A DNA stretch of 37,388 nucleotides from Gammaproteobacteria bacterium (GCA_024638445.1 JAHEKH010000017.1:1-37388); one strand, 5' to 3'. Positions 1-9,312 are shown, numbered from the stretch's first letter. Notes: generated by a model not told the origin, from the sequence alone. Numbers and translations are program-made.

Positions 1-920
1 GCGCCGAGTTCGGCAGCCTTGTCGCGCATACGCTGCACCGGCGGGTCGAGCGGATTACCGAACCATTCGCCGGCGACCACGACAGAGCCTTCGTAATAGT
101 GGGCCGCGTAAACGAAGTTATCGAAAGTCGGCTGCGGCATCTGCGACACCTCGCCGCCGCTGACCAGCGCCGTCGGGTTGAGGAAGATGATCGCACTCGG
201 GTCTTCGGCACGGATGCGTGCGACGGTGTCTTCCCACAGCGGCATCTGCTCGGTGACTTCGTCGCCCCAGGGCTCGTTCATCAGGTCATAGCCGATGACG
301 CCGGGATGTCCTTCGAAGACGCTCGCCAGGAATGCCATCATCTCGATATAGCGATCGCGCGCGCCGCCGACGTTGCGATAAAAATCCGCCCACGCCAGCT
401 GCATCTCGCCGTCGTAGTTCATCCGGATGCCCCAACGCTTGCAGGCCACCCCGTTGTCCGGCTGACGGAGCGGGACGTTGGGGGATATCGCCCAGGCGGG
501 GAATCCTTCGCCGCAGCCACCGAGCGTAAAACGCGAGAACCCGTCCTGGTGGATGTCGAGGATCGTGTAGACCCCGCGCTCCCAGGCCCAGTCGACCGCC
601 TGCCGGTAGTAGTTGAGGTAAGCCTGGTCGTAGACGCCGGGCGTGGGCTCGAAAGCCTCCCAGGTAAAGAGAAATCGGATGACGTTCAGACCGAGGTCCG
701 GCAGCGGGTCGAACAGCTCGGCCTGGTTCATCGGCGTGAACGGCGGCACCTTCGAATCGCCGGCGACGTTGACCCCGCGCAGCACGACAATGCGGCCTGA
801 CTCATCGACGAAGCGGCCATTGGCGGTAGCCAGGGTGCCGGCCGATGCCGGCGGAATCGCCAGCGAGACGAGCGCGATGCAGGTGGCGAGCACCTGCAGG
901 GCAACGGAATATGGCTTCAT
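1..920 (-). CDS. GH5 glycoside hydrolase, endoglycoceramidase-like (3' end beyond window)
   Basis: This secreted glycosidase of family GH5 is cut by the left edge: 306 residues are visible and no stop is reached. Residues 1-27 form a signal peptide ending ASA. The fold shows in VLRGVNVAGDSK (about 47-57), LNVIRFLFTWEAFEP (about 78-92), LDIHQDGFSR (121-130) and GYDLMNEPWGD (210-220), where Glu216 of the NEP motif is the expected acid/base. The HQDxxS and YDLMNEPW combination resembles endoglycoceramidases, which release the glycan from glycosphingolipids, more than ordinary cellulases. The second catalytic Glu would lie outside the window. The ATG at 920 has GGAGG a few bases upstream and overlaps the sulfatase stop as ATGA, so the two are probably translationally coupled. 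Family assignment is firm; the glycolipid substrate is an inference. Confidence 0.85.
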   Translation of the reverse strand, partial: MKPYSVALQVLATCIALVSLAIPPASAGTLATANGRFVDESGRIVVLRGVNVAGDSKVPPFTPMNQAELFDPLPDLGLNVIRFLFTWEAFEPTPGVYDQAYLNYYRQAVDWAWERGVYTILDIHQDGFSRFTLGGCGEGFPAWAISPNVPLRQPDNGVACKRWGIRMNYDGEMQLAWADFYRNVGGARDRYIEMMAFLASVFEGHPGVIGYDLMNEPWGDEVTEQMPLWEDTVARIRAEDPSAIIFLNPTALVSGGEVSQMPQPTFDNFVYAAHYYEGSVVVAGEWFGNPLDPPVQRMRDKAAELG

Positions 921-2599
921 CGCGCCTCCAGGTTACGGCACACGGCACCGGCACAGGAACGAAAGGCACCGGCCAGTGCATCGAGGTTGCTGCGCAACGG
1001 GTCGGGCACCGCGATGCTCCGCAGCTGATACGGATCGACGGCGAGATTGTAAAACTCACGATGAGTTATGGCGTCGGGCATTTGCGGGTCCGTACGCCAG
1101 GTAACGTAAAGAAAATCGGCAGGAGAGACCGCCCTCAGCGCCGTGTAGGACGGGTTCTCGTAGCGCAGGCCAAAGCTCGGCACAAAAAAGTGTTCTATCG
1201 CGAAGATGTTGCGGGGCCAGTCGGTGCGCGCGGGGTCGATCAGCAGCGGCACGATACTCCGGCCGTCGGGGTCGTGCGTCATCACCGCCCCGCCGAGCGC
1301 CGCCAACGTCGGCGCGAGGTCGTTGTTCAGCACCATGGCGGAACTGGTCTGCCCACCAGTGCCGAACGCCGGTGCACGCACGTACAGCGGTACGCGGGCG
1401 ACCTCCTCGTAGGCGACCTGCTTGTTGCCCAGGCGGTGCTCGCCATAGTGATAGCCATTGTCGGAAGTGACCACGACGATGGTCTGCTCCGACAATGCAT
1501 TGGCCTCGATCGCATCGAGAACGTCGCCCAGCATCTCGTCGAACGCCAGCATCGACGCAAGCATAGTGCGGTAGTGCCTGATGACGCCCTGGACGTCGGC
1601 CGTCACCAGCGGCACGCGATCACCGACGCAGATCGGTTCGTCGACCAGCGCACCGGGCGGCGGTGGTTCCTGTGAGCGCGGACAGCTCGGCTTGTCGGAC
1701 AGGTCGCCTTCGTTAAATGAAGGCTTGAACACCGGGTTAGGCACCTCGCCGTCGGCCGGGTCGCCGTTCAGGTAGACCTGGTGACGCGGTGCGGGTCGTA
1801 TCGTCAGCTCGAAGATCTTGTGCATCCCTTCGCTGGCGCTCGCATCGAAGACCTCGACATGCGGCGCGAGCGGCATCAGCGCCAGGAAGAACGTGTCTCC
1901 CGCCTGGGCCCTGGCATCGATGAAATCGACGGCCCGCGTCGCCAGCACGTCGGTCTGGTAGTCCGCAACCTGTTCCCCGAAGGCGAGCAGCGTGCCGTTG
2001 TCGTTCAGCTCGTAGTCGTAAACCCGATACGTCGTCGGGTCGATCAGTCCCTGCCAGTCGTTCCAGCCCGGCGGGATATAGGTCTTGGGATCGGCGACAC
2101 CCTCGGGAGCGCTGACGCCGTAGCCGTTGAGGTACTTGCCGATGTGGCCGGTGTAGTAGCCGGAGGCCTGCAGCCAGGTAGCGACGGTCGATTCGTTTCT
2201 GCCGGGTTCGACACCGCTGGGAAACCAACCCGGCCAGGTAATCCCGAGCTGACCGATGTCGCTCGACACGTTCGACAGCACGCCGTGGTTGTGCGCGTAC
2301 TGGCCGCGCAGAAATGTTGCCCGCGAAGGACAGCAGATCGGGTCGGTGACGAACGCGTTTTCAAAATCGATGCCGACATCGATCACACGCTGCTGCAGGT
2401 TGGGCATCAGCCCGGCCGCCAGCAGGGCATCGAGCGCATCAGTCGACAGGTCATCGGCCATGACGACCACGAGATTAGGCGGCGTCTGGGCGTTGGTGGG
2501 GCCGGGCCCGAACGGTCCTGCAATACCGACGACCAGTGCGATGAGGATATGCCTTGCAGCCACGGCCGGAAACCGCGGTATCTTGACCGGCGCCGCCAC
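917..2599 (-). CDS. Secreted sulfatase (formylglycine-dependent)
   Basis: This is a type I sulfatase that would hydrolyse sulfate esters outside the cytoplasm. After a signal peptide ending near PTNA comes the metal-binding start NLVVVMADD, then VTDPICCPSRATFLRG with the C-x-P-S-R formylglycine site (first Cys at about residue 89), followed by GQYAHNHGV. Later metal and active-site stretches are IGKYLNG, LAPHVE and VVTSDNGYHYGEHRLGNKQ. At about 560 residues the length is normal. A longer reading starts at TTG 2611, but the GTG at 2599 is preferred because TGAGG sits 6 nt upstream and it gives a compact signal peptide. The closest resemblance is to the N-acetylglucosamine-6-sulfatase and arylsulfatase group. 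It overlaps the GH5 gene by 4 nt, suggesting both act on one sulfated glycan or glycolipid. The maturation enzyme is not in the window. Confidence 0.9.
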   Translation of the reverse strand: MAAPVKIPRFPAVAARHILIALVVGIAGPFGPGPTNAQTPPNLVVVMADDLSTDALDALLAAGLMPNLQQRVIDVGIDFENAFVTDPICCPSRATFLRGQYAHNHGVLSNVSSDIGQLGITWPGWFPSGVEPGRNESTVATWLQASGYYTGHIGKYLNGYGVSAPEGVADPKTYIPPGWNDWQGLIDPTTYRVYDYELNDNGTLLAFGEQVADYQTDVLATRAVDFIDARAQAGDTFFLALMPLAPHVEVFDASASEGMHKIFELTIRPAPRHQVYLNGDPADGEVPNPVFKPSFNEGDLSDKPSCPRSQEPPPPGALVDEPICVGDRVPLVTADVQGVIRHYRTMLASMLAFDEMLGDVLDAIEANALSEQTIVVVTSDNGYHYGEHRLGNKQVAYEEVARVPLYVRAPAFGTGGQTSSAMVLNNDLAPTLAALGGAVMTHDPDGRSIVPLLIDPARTDWPRNIFAIEHFFVPSFGLRYENPSYTALRAVSPADFLYVTWRTDPQMPDAITHREFYNLAVDPYQLRSIAVPDPLRSNLDALAGAFRSCAGAVCRNLEAR

Positions 2600-2638
2600 G
2601 GGAAACCTCAAATTGCAATGAAAATCAGTGATTTGCTT

Positions 2639-2667
2639 ATTATCGTTATTTAAACCTTGTCTGATAA
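2639..2667 (-). promoter_or_regulatory. Candidate sigma70-type promoter for the sulfatase/GH5 pair
   Basis: On the minus strand TTATCA (2667-2662) is followed after 17 nt by GATAAT (2644-2639), about 40 nt upstream of the chosen sulfatase start. The -10 matches 5 of 6 and the -35 4 of 6 consensus positions. The stretch is locally AT-rich against a GC-rich background. The rest of the gap, 2670-2863, shows no gene or clear signal. This is pattern matching only. Confidence 0.35.
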
Positions 2668-2863
2668 GCGTAGTGGATAAGCGACAAGTTTCAAGGCGTT
2701 GTGGCGGTGCCGGGAAGCGTCAATCGCACCGAAACCGCGTCAAACCGGCTTCCAGCTGCGATTTGCCCGGCAACGCCCCCGGGATCGTGGCTGGAAACCG
2801 CACCGGCGGGCCGGGCCTGTACCCAATGAGATGATCGCCGCGCGCGTCTCCCGCCGGCAGCAA

Positions 2864-3784
2864 TCACGACGATGAGTGCACCGTGGTATCCCGGGACGAG
2901 TAGACCGCTTCGATGAGCTGGTCCTTGTCGCCCCACAGCTCACGCACCCAGGCCTGGAAACGCTCGCGAAACTCGGGATCGTTTAGGTAATCGCCGTGCA
3001 GGAACTCCTCGGGTATTTCCAGCTGGCGCACCCGGACCGAGATCCTGTCGATCTGACCCGACAGCAGGTCCCAGAAGGTGCCGCGCCCCGGTGGGTAGAC
3101 GATGGTGACGTCCAGCAGCTTGTGCATGGTCTCGCCCATTGCGGCGATGGCAAATGCCAGTCCGCCGGCCTTTGGCTTGAGCAGGTGCCGGTAGGGTGAC
3201 TCCTGGGCAAGACGCTTTTCTTCCGAGTACCGCGTTCCCTCGACAAAGTTGATCAGCGCGGTTGGCATCTCGCTGAAATGCGCGCACGCCTGGCGGGTGG
3301 TTTCCAGGTCCTTGCCGCGCAGCGAAGGATCTTTCGCGATCTCCTCGCGGGAGTGCCGGGCCATGAACGGCAGGTCCAGCGCCCACCACGCCAGCCCCAG
3401 CAGCGGCACCCAGATCAGCTGCTTCTTGATGAAAAACTTCAGGAACGGAATACGCCGGTTCAGCGCTCGCTGCAGCACGACGACATCGACCCAGGTGCGG
3501 TGGTTGCTGCTGACCAGGTACCAGTCACGGCGGCGGAGGCCGTCGACTCCCTCGATATCCCAGTCGACCCCGTGGCAGAGCTGGATAAAGAAATTGTTGC
3601 CGTCGATCCAGATCTCGCCGATGTGTTCCAGCCAGCGTATGCACAGCCGCCGCCAGGCCTTGATCGGGATCAGCAGTTTCAGAATCGCGACGACGTAGAA
3701 CGGGATGATCCAGAACGTCAGGTTCAGGACGAACAGGACAAAACCGATGACCCCGCGAACGGGTACGGGCAGGAACGACAGCAT
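2864..3784 (-). CDS. YihG-like lysophospholipid acyltransferase (PlsC/LPLAT family)
   Basis: This membrane-associated acyltransferase of the PlsC/LPLAT superfamily (306 aa) transfers an acyl chain to a lysophospholipid or related acceptor at the inner membrane. A hydrophobic N-terminus (about 10-42) anchors it. The catalytic motif is SSNHRTWVD, with His95 and Asp100 forming HX4D, and the acceptor-binding motif is FVEGTR (180-185). The long C-terminal part and the stretch around LPFMARHSREEIAKDP resemble E. coli YihG more than PlsC itself. An in-frame TAA lies just upstream, so ATG 3784 is the earliest start. It has no good Shine-Dalgarno sequence next to it; an AAGGAGG lies about 45 nt upstream, too far to serve it. 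It sits 56 nt behind the small membrane-protein gene, probably in the same transcript. The acceptor is unknown. Confidence 0.87.
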   Translation of the reverse strand: MLSFLPVPVRGVIGFVLFVLNLTFWIIPFYVVAILKLLIPIKAWRRLCIRWLEHIGEIWIDGNNFFIQLCHGVDWDIEGVDGLRRRDWYLVSSNHRTWVDVVVLQRALNRRIPFLKFFIKKQLIWVPLLGLAWWALDLPFMARHSREEIAKDPSLRGKDLETTRQACAHFSEMPTALINFVEGTRYSEEKRLAQESPYRHLLKPKAGGLAFAIAAMGETMHKLLDVTIVYPPGRGTFWDLLSGQIDRISVRVRQLEIPEEFLHGDYLNDPEFRERFQAWVRELWGDKDQLIEAVYSSRDTTVHSSS

Positions 3785-3840
3785 GTCAGGTTAGAGAGCA
3801 GCCTTCGGTGCTGCGTTCCCCCGTAATCCTCCTTTTTCGA

Positions 3841-4296
3841 TCAGGCCGCCTGCGGCGCAACTTTTTCTGCGACCAGGCCGAGCACCGCGCCGCCGATGGC
3901 AAAAATAACGACCACGTCGACCGTCCACCAGAACCAGATGTTCATCGGCAGGTTAAACACCCCGGACAGACCGAGATGATAGGTCGCGGTAAACAGCGCC
4001 AGGACGATGCCAAAACTCAGGCCTTTCATCCAGCCGGCGCCACCGAACGCCGGACGTACCCAGTTGTACAGAACCGCCGCCACAAACGAGGCGATCAGCC
4101 CGTTCATGATCCACATCGGCATCAGCGGGACCATGTCGGGCGGATCCTGGTTCAGCTCCGGCCGCCAGAACGCCGCGGTCATGTCATAGGCCGAATCCAG
4201 GATGCCGGTATGGATGATCTGCCCGGTAATCATGCTGACGGCAAACGTCGCCACGAAATACGCCAGGCCACCCAGTACGATCAGCTTCCAGTTCAT
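3841..4296 (-). CDS. Small four-helix integral membrane protein of unknown function
   Basis: The function is not recognised. The 151-residue product has four hydrophobic helices, at roughly residues 4-25, 60-82, 90-112 and 120-144, separated by short polar loops. There is no cleavable signal peptide. The first loop carries the acidic and aromatic stretch SAYDMTAAFWRPELNQDPPD, which could face the periplasm. The ATG at 4296 is preceded by GGGAGACGGGA, an acceptable ribosome-binding site. A TATAGT -10-like element lies at 4326-4331 on the minus strand, without a convincing -35. It diverges from lhr, with 126 nt between the two start codons, and leads into the acyltransferase gene. Composition and codon use look native. 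Confidence 0.7.
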   Translation of the reverse strand: MNWKLIVLGGLAYFVATFAVSMITGQIIHTGILDSAYDMTAAFWRPELNQDPPDMVPLMPMWIMNGLIASFVAAVLYNWVRPAFGGAGWMKGLSFGIVLALFTATYHLGLSGVFNLPMNIWFWWTVDVVVIFAIGGAVLGLVAEKVAPQAA

Positions 4297-4382
4297 TCCC
4301 GTCTCCCCCAGGCAGGTGTGTTCAGACTATACCCCCACGGCATTGTTGCCGCGCTAAGCCGTTGGCTCATATCATAAAAATG

Positions 4383-4400
4383 ACTGTATGTATAAACAGT
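4383..4400. promoter_or_regulatory. Putative LexA (SOS) box in front of lhr
   Basis: The 18-mer ACTGTATGTATAAACAGT contains CTGT, eight bases and ACAG (4384-4399), the core of the gammaproteobacterial LexA operator, with an AT-rich alternating centre as in the E. coli consensus. The flanking A and T also match. It ends 22 nt before the lhr ATG at 4423, overlapping where the -10 and transcription start would fall; a TTGGCT at 4362-4367 could be the -35. It could also affect the divergent membrane-protein gene, but the position favours lhr. Only one box was found in the window. Confidence 0.75.
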
Positions 4401-4422
4401 GGCAGTGCGCTATGCTAGAGCC

Positions 4423-7400
4423 ATGACCCTGGAGTCCTTTCACCCGGCCGTGGCCGAATGGTTCAGCGAGACGCTGGGCCGGCCGACCGACGTGCAGCAG
4501 CGGGCCTGGCCGAGCATCGGCCTGCGCCGGCACACGCTGCTGGCCGCGCCGACCGGCTCCGGCAAGACCCTGGCGGCATTCCTGTCGGCCATCGACGACC
4601 TGGTCCGCGAAGGGCTGGAACGCGGGCTGCCCGATGAGACCCGCGTGCTGTACATCTCGCCGCTGAAAGCGTTGTCGAACGACATCCAGAAAAACCTGCA
4701 GCAACCGCTCGAGGGCATTCGCGAGAGACTCTTTCTGCAGGCGGCCCCGGGTGACATCGACATCCGCGCCTGGGTCCGCACCGGCGACACGCCCGCACAC
4801 GAGCGGCAAAAGGCCGCGCGTACCCCGCCACACATACTCGTCACCACACCGGAATCGGTTTACATCCTGCTGACGTCGAAGTCGGGTCGGGAGATGCTCA
4901 GGACCGTTCGCACCGTCATCATCGACGAGATCCACGCCATTGCCGGCAACAAGCGTGGCGCCCACCTGAGCCTGAGCCTGGAGCGGCTCGATGCCCTGGT
5001 GCCACACCGTCTGGCCCGCGTCGGCCTGTCGGCCACGCAAAAACCAATTGAAGGAATGGCCCGTTTCCTGGTGGGCGACCGGGACGAACCCTGCGAGATC
5101 ATCGACAGCAAGCACGTGTTCGCCGGCGACCCGACCAGCGCCCCGCAGCGGCCGGATATCGCGATGGAGCTGCCGCGCTCACCGCTGTCGACCATCATGT
5201 CCAACGAGGAATGGACCGAGATTTACGCCCGCCTGACCGAGCTGATCGAAACGCATCGAACGACGCTGATTTTCGTCAACACCCGGCGGCTTGCCGAACG
5301 CGCCGCGAGACATCTCGGCGAGAGCATCGGTGAGGAAAACGTCACCGCGCACCACGGCAGCCTTTCGCGCAAGCACCGGTTGCGCGCTGAACAACGCCTG
5401 AAAAACGGCGAGCTGAAAGCGCTGGTAGCCACCGCCTCGCTGGAGCTGGGTATCGACATCGGCGATGTCGACCTGGTCTGCCAGCTCGGCTCGCCACGCT
5501 CGATTTCTGCCTTCGTACAGCGGGTGGGCCGCTCCGGCCACGCGGTCGGCGCAACGCCGAAGGGCCGCCTGTTTCCGTTGTCGCAGGACGACCTGGTTGA
5601 ATGCACCGCCATTACGGGCTGTGTCGCGCGCGGCGAACTCGACCGTATCGACGTGCGCGACAAGCCGCTGGACGTGCTGGCCCAGCAGGTTGTCGCCGAG
5701 GTGGCCGGCAGGGAATGGGAAACCGAAGCCCTGTGGAACGCGCTGCGCCGCGCGTGGCCGTACCGCACGCTGCAACAGGATGAATTCGACCGGGTCATCG
5801 AGATGCTGGCGCAGGGTTTTTCCACTCGCCGTGGCCGGCGTGGCGCCCACATCCATCACGATGCCGTCAACGGCCGGGTCCGTCCGCGCCGCGGCGCACG
5901 CATTGTGTCGATGACGAACGGCGGCGCCATTCCCGACCAGTTCGAATACGAAGTGATCCTGCAGCCGGAAGACACCCGCATCGGCACGCTGGGCGAAGAC
6001 TTCGCCTTCGAGAGCCTGCCCGGCGATATCTTCCAGCTCGGCAATCTTTCCTACCGGGTTGCCAAGGTGGAAACGGGCCGGGTGTATGTCACCGATGCTC
6101 ACGGCGAACCCCCCAACGTGCCGTTCTGGTTTGGCGAAGCGCCCGGCCGTTCCGACGAGCTGTCGCTGGCGGTGTCGCAACTGCGGGGCCAGGTCGACGA
6201 CTGGCTCGACAGCGGTCACGAGCCCGCTGTGCAAAAACTAATGAGCGACTTCGCACTGGAACGGTCCGCCGCCGAGCAGCTCGCCGATTACCTGGCCGGC
6301 GCCAAGGCTGCGCTGGGGCTGGTGCCGACCCAGGAACGGCTGGTGTTCGAACGGTTCTTCGACGATGCCGGCGACATGCATTTCATTATTCATGCGCCTT
6401 TCGGTTCGCGCGCCAACCGCGCCTGGGGGCTGGCACTGCGCAAGCGCTTCTGCCGCAAGTTCAACTTCGAGCTGCAGGCCGCCGCGCTGGAAGACTCGCT
6501 GGTGCTGTCGCTGGGACCGACCCACAGTTTTCCGCTGGAAGAAGTCAGCGGTTATCTCAAGAGCCAGACGGCGCGCAGGGTGCTGACCCAGGCGCTGCTC
6601 GACGCCCCGATGTTCGGTGCGCGCTGGCGCTGGAATGCCACCATTGCGCTGGCGGTGCGACGCAACCGCAACGGCAAGCGGGTGCCACCGCAATGGCAGC
6701 GCAGCGATGCCGAGGACCTGGTGGCCCTGGTGTTTCCCGACCAGCTGGCCTGCCTGGAAAATATTCCCGGCGAACGTGAAATTCCCGATCACCCGCTGGT
6801 CAACCAGACTATCGCTGACTGCATGACCGAGACGATGGATGTCGAAGCGCTGGAAGACATCCTGCGACGTCTCGAAGACGGACAAATCGTGGTCGAGTGC
6901 CGCGACCTGACTGCGCCGTCGCCACTCTCAGCCGGAATCATCAACGCCCGGCCCTATGCGTTTCTCGACGATGTGCCCGCGGAAGAACGGCGCACACTGG
7001 CCATACGCTCGCAGCGGCTCAGCGAACCGGATGATGCCGCGAAACTGGGCCGTCTCGATGCCGACGCGATCAAAGAGGTTTGCGACCAGGCCTGGCCGGA
7101 ACCGCGTACACCGGACGAGCTGCATGATGCGCTCTACGTGCTCGGGTTCATCAGCGAAGCGGAAGTCGCGGTCGGCGGTCAGCCCGCCGACGACGCCGCT
7201 GATGGCGGACTGGGCTTCGGCTGGCGTCACCTGTTCGACCAGCTCAAAGCGGACCGCCGCGCCACGGTGCTGCGGACGCCACGCTCGGGATCGCTCTGGG
7301 TTTGCGCGGAACGCCAGGCGGAAGTCCTGTCGGTGTTGCCGGAGGCCGAAGGCAGGCTGCCCGAAACCGGCACCCCGCCTGACGATCCGGATAAGGCGCT

Positions 7401-8544
7401 GGTCGATTTGACCCGCAGCCGGCTGGAAGGCCTGGGGCCGGTCACCGCCGGTGCGCTGGCGAAGCCGCTGGGACTGCCGGTGGATCGTCTCGACCAGGCT
7501 CTGCTGGCGCTGGAAAACGAAGGCTTCGCGGTACGCGGTCATTTCACGGGTGAGAGCGACGGCGAGCTGGAGTGGTGCGACCGCCGGCTGTTGGCGCGAA
7601 TACATCGCTACACCCTGAAGGCGATGCGCAAGACGATCCAGCCCGTGTCGCAGGCGGCCTACCGGCGCTTTGTCGATACCTGGCAGGGCAAGGGTCGCGA
7701 ACCGAAGGAAGGCCTGGCGGCGCTGCAGTCTGTACTCGAACAGCTCGAGGGTTTTGCGGCGCCGGCGAGCGCCTGGGAGCAGGACATACTCCCGGCCCGG
7801 ATCGCCGGCTACCGCCCGGACATGCTCGACCAGCTGTGTTCGGCGGGTCGCTTCGTGTGGATGCGGCTCGGCGCTACTGTCGGGAAAACTGGCAAGCGCA
7901 CGCGACCCGTGCGCGCCACCCCCATCACTCTGATTCCCCGCAGCCATGTGCCGCACTGGCGAATCTTTGGCGCGCCACCAGCGCTCGACGATATCGAGCT
8001 GAGCGAAACCGCGGCACGCGTTCACAAGATGCTCGCCGAACGCGGCGCCTCGTTTTTCAGCGACCTGGTGCTCGACCTCGACCTGAAGCAACGGGACGTA
8101 CGCACGGCGATGGCGGAACTGTCGGCCTGGGGACTGGTGACCTCAGACAGCTTTGCCGGTATCCGCTCGCTGGCCTTGCGCCGTCCGCGGCTGGCTGACG
8201 GCCGCCGTCACCTGTCGCTGGAAGATGCCGGCCGCTGGTCGCTGCTGCGCGCCCCGGCAACGGACGAGGAAAGCCGCACCGAAGCCGTCGAACACATCGC
8301 CCGCAAGCTGCTGGACCGGCACGGCGTGCTGTTCCGCAAGACTTTGGACGAGGAACGCTACCTGCCGCCATGGCGAGAGCTGCTGCGGGTGTACTGGCGG
8401 CTGGAGGCGCGCGGCGAAATCCGTGGCGGGCGCTTCGTGACCGGCTATGCCGGCGAACAGTTCGCGCTGAAAAACGCCATCCCCCTGCTACGCAGCAAGA
8501 CCCGCACCGACAACGCCGACCCGGAGGCCGGCACCGTCGCCTGA
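4423..8544 (+). CDS. lhr: Lhr-type superfamily 2 DNA helicase with C-terminal extension
   Basis: This is a large ATP-dependent 3'-5' DNA helicase of the Lhr family (1373 aa), involved in DNA repair and damage tolerance. Walker A is APTGSGKT (residues 42-49), motif II is DEIH (168-171), followed by the Lhr-typical AIAGNKRG. The second RecA domain contains ATASLELGIDIG and QRVGRSGH (366-373). A winged-helix and beta-rich Lhr core domain follows, up to about residue 850. The last 500 residues match the extension of long bacterial Lhr proteins, including ARIAGYRPDMLDQL, SHVPHWRIFG and, near the end, FVTGYAGEQFALKNA, an AlkZ/YcaQ-like region. In E. coli this extension has been reported to carry uracil-DNA glycosylase activity. 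ATG 4423 is preferred to an in-frame GTG at 4399, which overlaps the LexA box. The gene stands alone on the plus strand and is probably SOS-inducible. Confidence 0.95.
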   Translation: MTLESFHPAVAEWFSETLGRPTDVQQRAWPSIGLRRHTLLAAPTGSGKTLAAFLSAIDDLVREGLERGLPDETRVLYISPLKALSNDIQKNLQQPLEGIRERLFLQAAPGDIDIRAWVRTGDTPAHERQKAARTPPHILVTTPESVYILLTSKSGREMLRTVRTVIIDEIHAIAGNKRGAHLSLSLERLDALVPHRLARVGLSATQKPIEGMARFLVGDRDEPCEIIDSKHVFAGDPTSAPQRPDIAMELPRSPLSTIMSNEEWTEIYARLTELIETHRTTLIFVNTRRLAERAARHLGESIGEENVTAHHGSLSRKHRLRAEQRLKNGELKALVATASLELGIDIGDVDLVCQLGSPRSISAFVQRVGRSGHAVGATPKGRLFPLSQDDLVECTAITGCVARGELDRIDVRDKPLDVLAQQVVAEVAGREWETEALWNALRRAWPYRTLQQDEFDRVIEMLAQGFSTRRGRRGAHIHHDAVNGRVRPRRGARIVSMTNGGAIPDQFEYEVILQPEDTRIGTLGEDFAFESLPGDIFQLGNLSYRVAKVETGRVYVTDAHGEPPNVPFWFGEAPGRSDELSLAVSQLRGQVDDWLDSGHEPAVQKLMSDFALERSAAEQLADYLAGAKAALGLVPTQERLVFERFFDDAGDMHFIIHAPFGSRANRAWGLALRKRFCRKFNFELQAAALEDSLVLSLGPTHSFPLEEVSGYLKSQTARRVLTQALLDAPMFGARWRWNATIALAVRRNRNGKRVPPQWQRSDAEDLVALVFPDQLACLENIPGEREIPDHPLVNQTIADCMTETMDVEALEDILRRLEDGQIVVECRDLTAPSPLSAGIINARPYAFLDDVPAEERRTLAIRSQRLSEPDDAAKLGRLDADAIKEVCDQAWPEPRTPDELHDALYVLGFISEAEVAVGGQPADDAADGGLGFGWRHLFDQLKADRRATVLRTPRSGSLWVCAERQAEVLSVLPEAEGRLPETGTPPDDPDKALVDLTRSRLEGLGPVTAGALAKPLGLPVDRLDQALLALENEGFAVRGHFTGESDGELEWCDRRLLARIHRYTLKAMRKTIQPVSQAAYRRFVDTWQGKGREPKEGLAALQSVLEQLEGFAAPASAWEQDILPARIAGYRPDMLDQLCSAGRFVWMRLGATVGKTGKRTRPVRATPITLIPRSHVPHWRIFGAPPALDDIELSETAARVHKMLAERGASFFSDLVLDLDLKQRDVRTAMAELSAWGLVTSDSFAGIRSLALRRPRLADGRRHLSLEDAGRWSLLRAPATDEESRTEAVEHIARKLLDRHGVLFRKTLDEERYLPPWRELLRVYWRLEARGEIRGGRFVTGYAGEQFALKNAIPLLRSKTRTDNADPEAGTVA

Positions 8545-8620
8545 GGCGCCCCTGAGGGTATTCCCCGCTGGTGTTGCGCCGACGGCTTGCCAGGATTAAC
8601 CCCTGCGAAAGGAGGCAGGC

Positions 8621-9226
8621 ATGAGACCCGTTCTTGTAATACTCGTGATGGCCGTGGCATTCCTGGTCACCCATAACGCGGCAGCCCGGGATGACTGGAC
8701 ACCGTTTACGATTGTGAATGGCCAGATCACGCTGCCGGCAATCGTGGCCGGGGTAGAAACAACGGCAGTAATTAACGGCAACGCCAACGTCAACGGGGTC
8801 AGCCTCGAGCTGGTCGAGCAGGCCGGCCTTCGAACCGGCAAGCATACGATCACGGTTACCCCCGCTCCATCGCGAGAGAACGCGGCTGACACCCTGGCCC
8901 TCAAAACGGTAGAGCACGCTTTCCCCGACGGCACCGCTATCGAGCTGGAGGCCTTTGTGTTGCGGGAGATCAGCCTGGGCCCGTACACACTCCAGGACGT
9001 CCGGGCATCCGTGCTGTCTGGAGAATCGTATCGCCAACAACTGGAGAATCTCGGTCGCCATGAGCCTACTGCATCAGTAATGGATGGCTACACACGGCAC
9101 GGCAGCATTGGCCTCGATGTCCTTGGACATTTCATTGTGACCTTTGATTACCCGGAGGGCCTGATGCATATCGAGGACGCCGAACTGGTGAGGTACCGTT
9201 GGGGAACCTCGCGAGACTTTCGTTGA
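8621..9226 (+). CDS. Retropepsin-fold exported protein lacking the catalytic Asp
   Basis: This is a 201-residue exported protein with a signal peptide ending near NAAA (about residue 22). The ATG is preceded by AGGAGG. It opens with DDWTPFTIVNGQITLPA and ends with GSIGLDVLGHFIVTFDY, both shared closely with the product at 10607-11500 (DGWTPFEVVDG and GSIGLDLLKHFVLTVDY). These are hallmarks of bacterial aspartyl-protease-like (retropepsin) domains, in which GxxxLDxxF is the usual C-terminal strand and helix motif. The expected D-[TS]-G-[AS] catalytic loop reads AVINGNANVNGVS: the Asp is missing, so proteolysis is unlikely. The N-terminus aligns to lobe 1 of the larger relative and the C-terminus to its lobe 2, as if the middle had been lost. 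A binding or scaffold role is possible, but no function can be assigned. Confidence 0.75.
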   Translation: MRPVLVILVMAVAFLVTHNAAARDDWTPFTIVNGQITLPAIVAGVETTAVINGNANVNGVSLELVEQAGLRTGKHTITVTPAPSRENAADTLALKTVEHAFPDGTAIELEAFVLREISLGPYTLQDVRASVLSGESYRQQLENLGRHEPTASVMDGYTRHGSIGLDVLGHFIVTFDYPEGLMHIEDAELVRYRWGTSRDFR

Positions 9227-9312
9227 AGTCGCGTACACCGGGCTGTTCGCTGTTGGCATACAATAGCGGGCCTGTACTGCGATATTCGCGATGTCATTTG
9301 ATGGAGACAGAC

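Noticed and set aside
3798-3814. Hairpin with a TTCG loop between the membrane-protein and acyltransferase genes
   Set aside because: The stem is only five or six pairs with a bulge and no T-tract follows on either strand, so it is not supported as a terminator.
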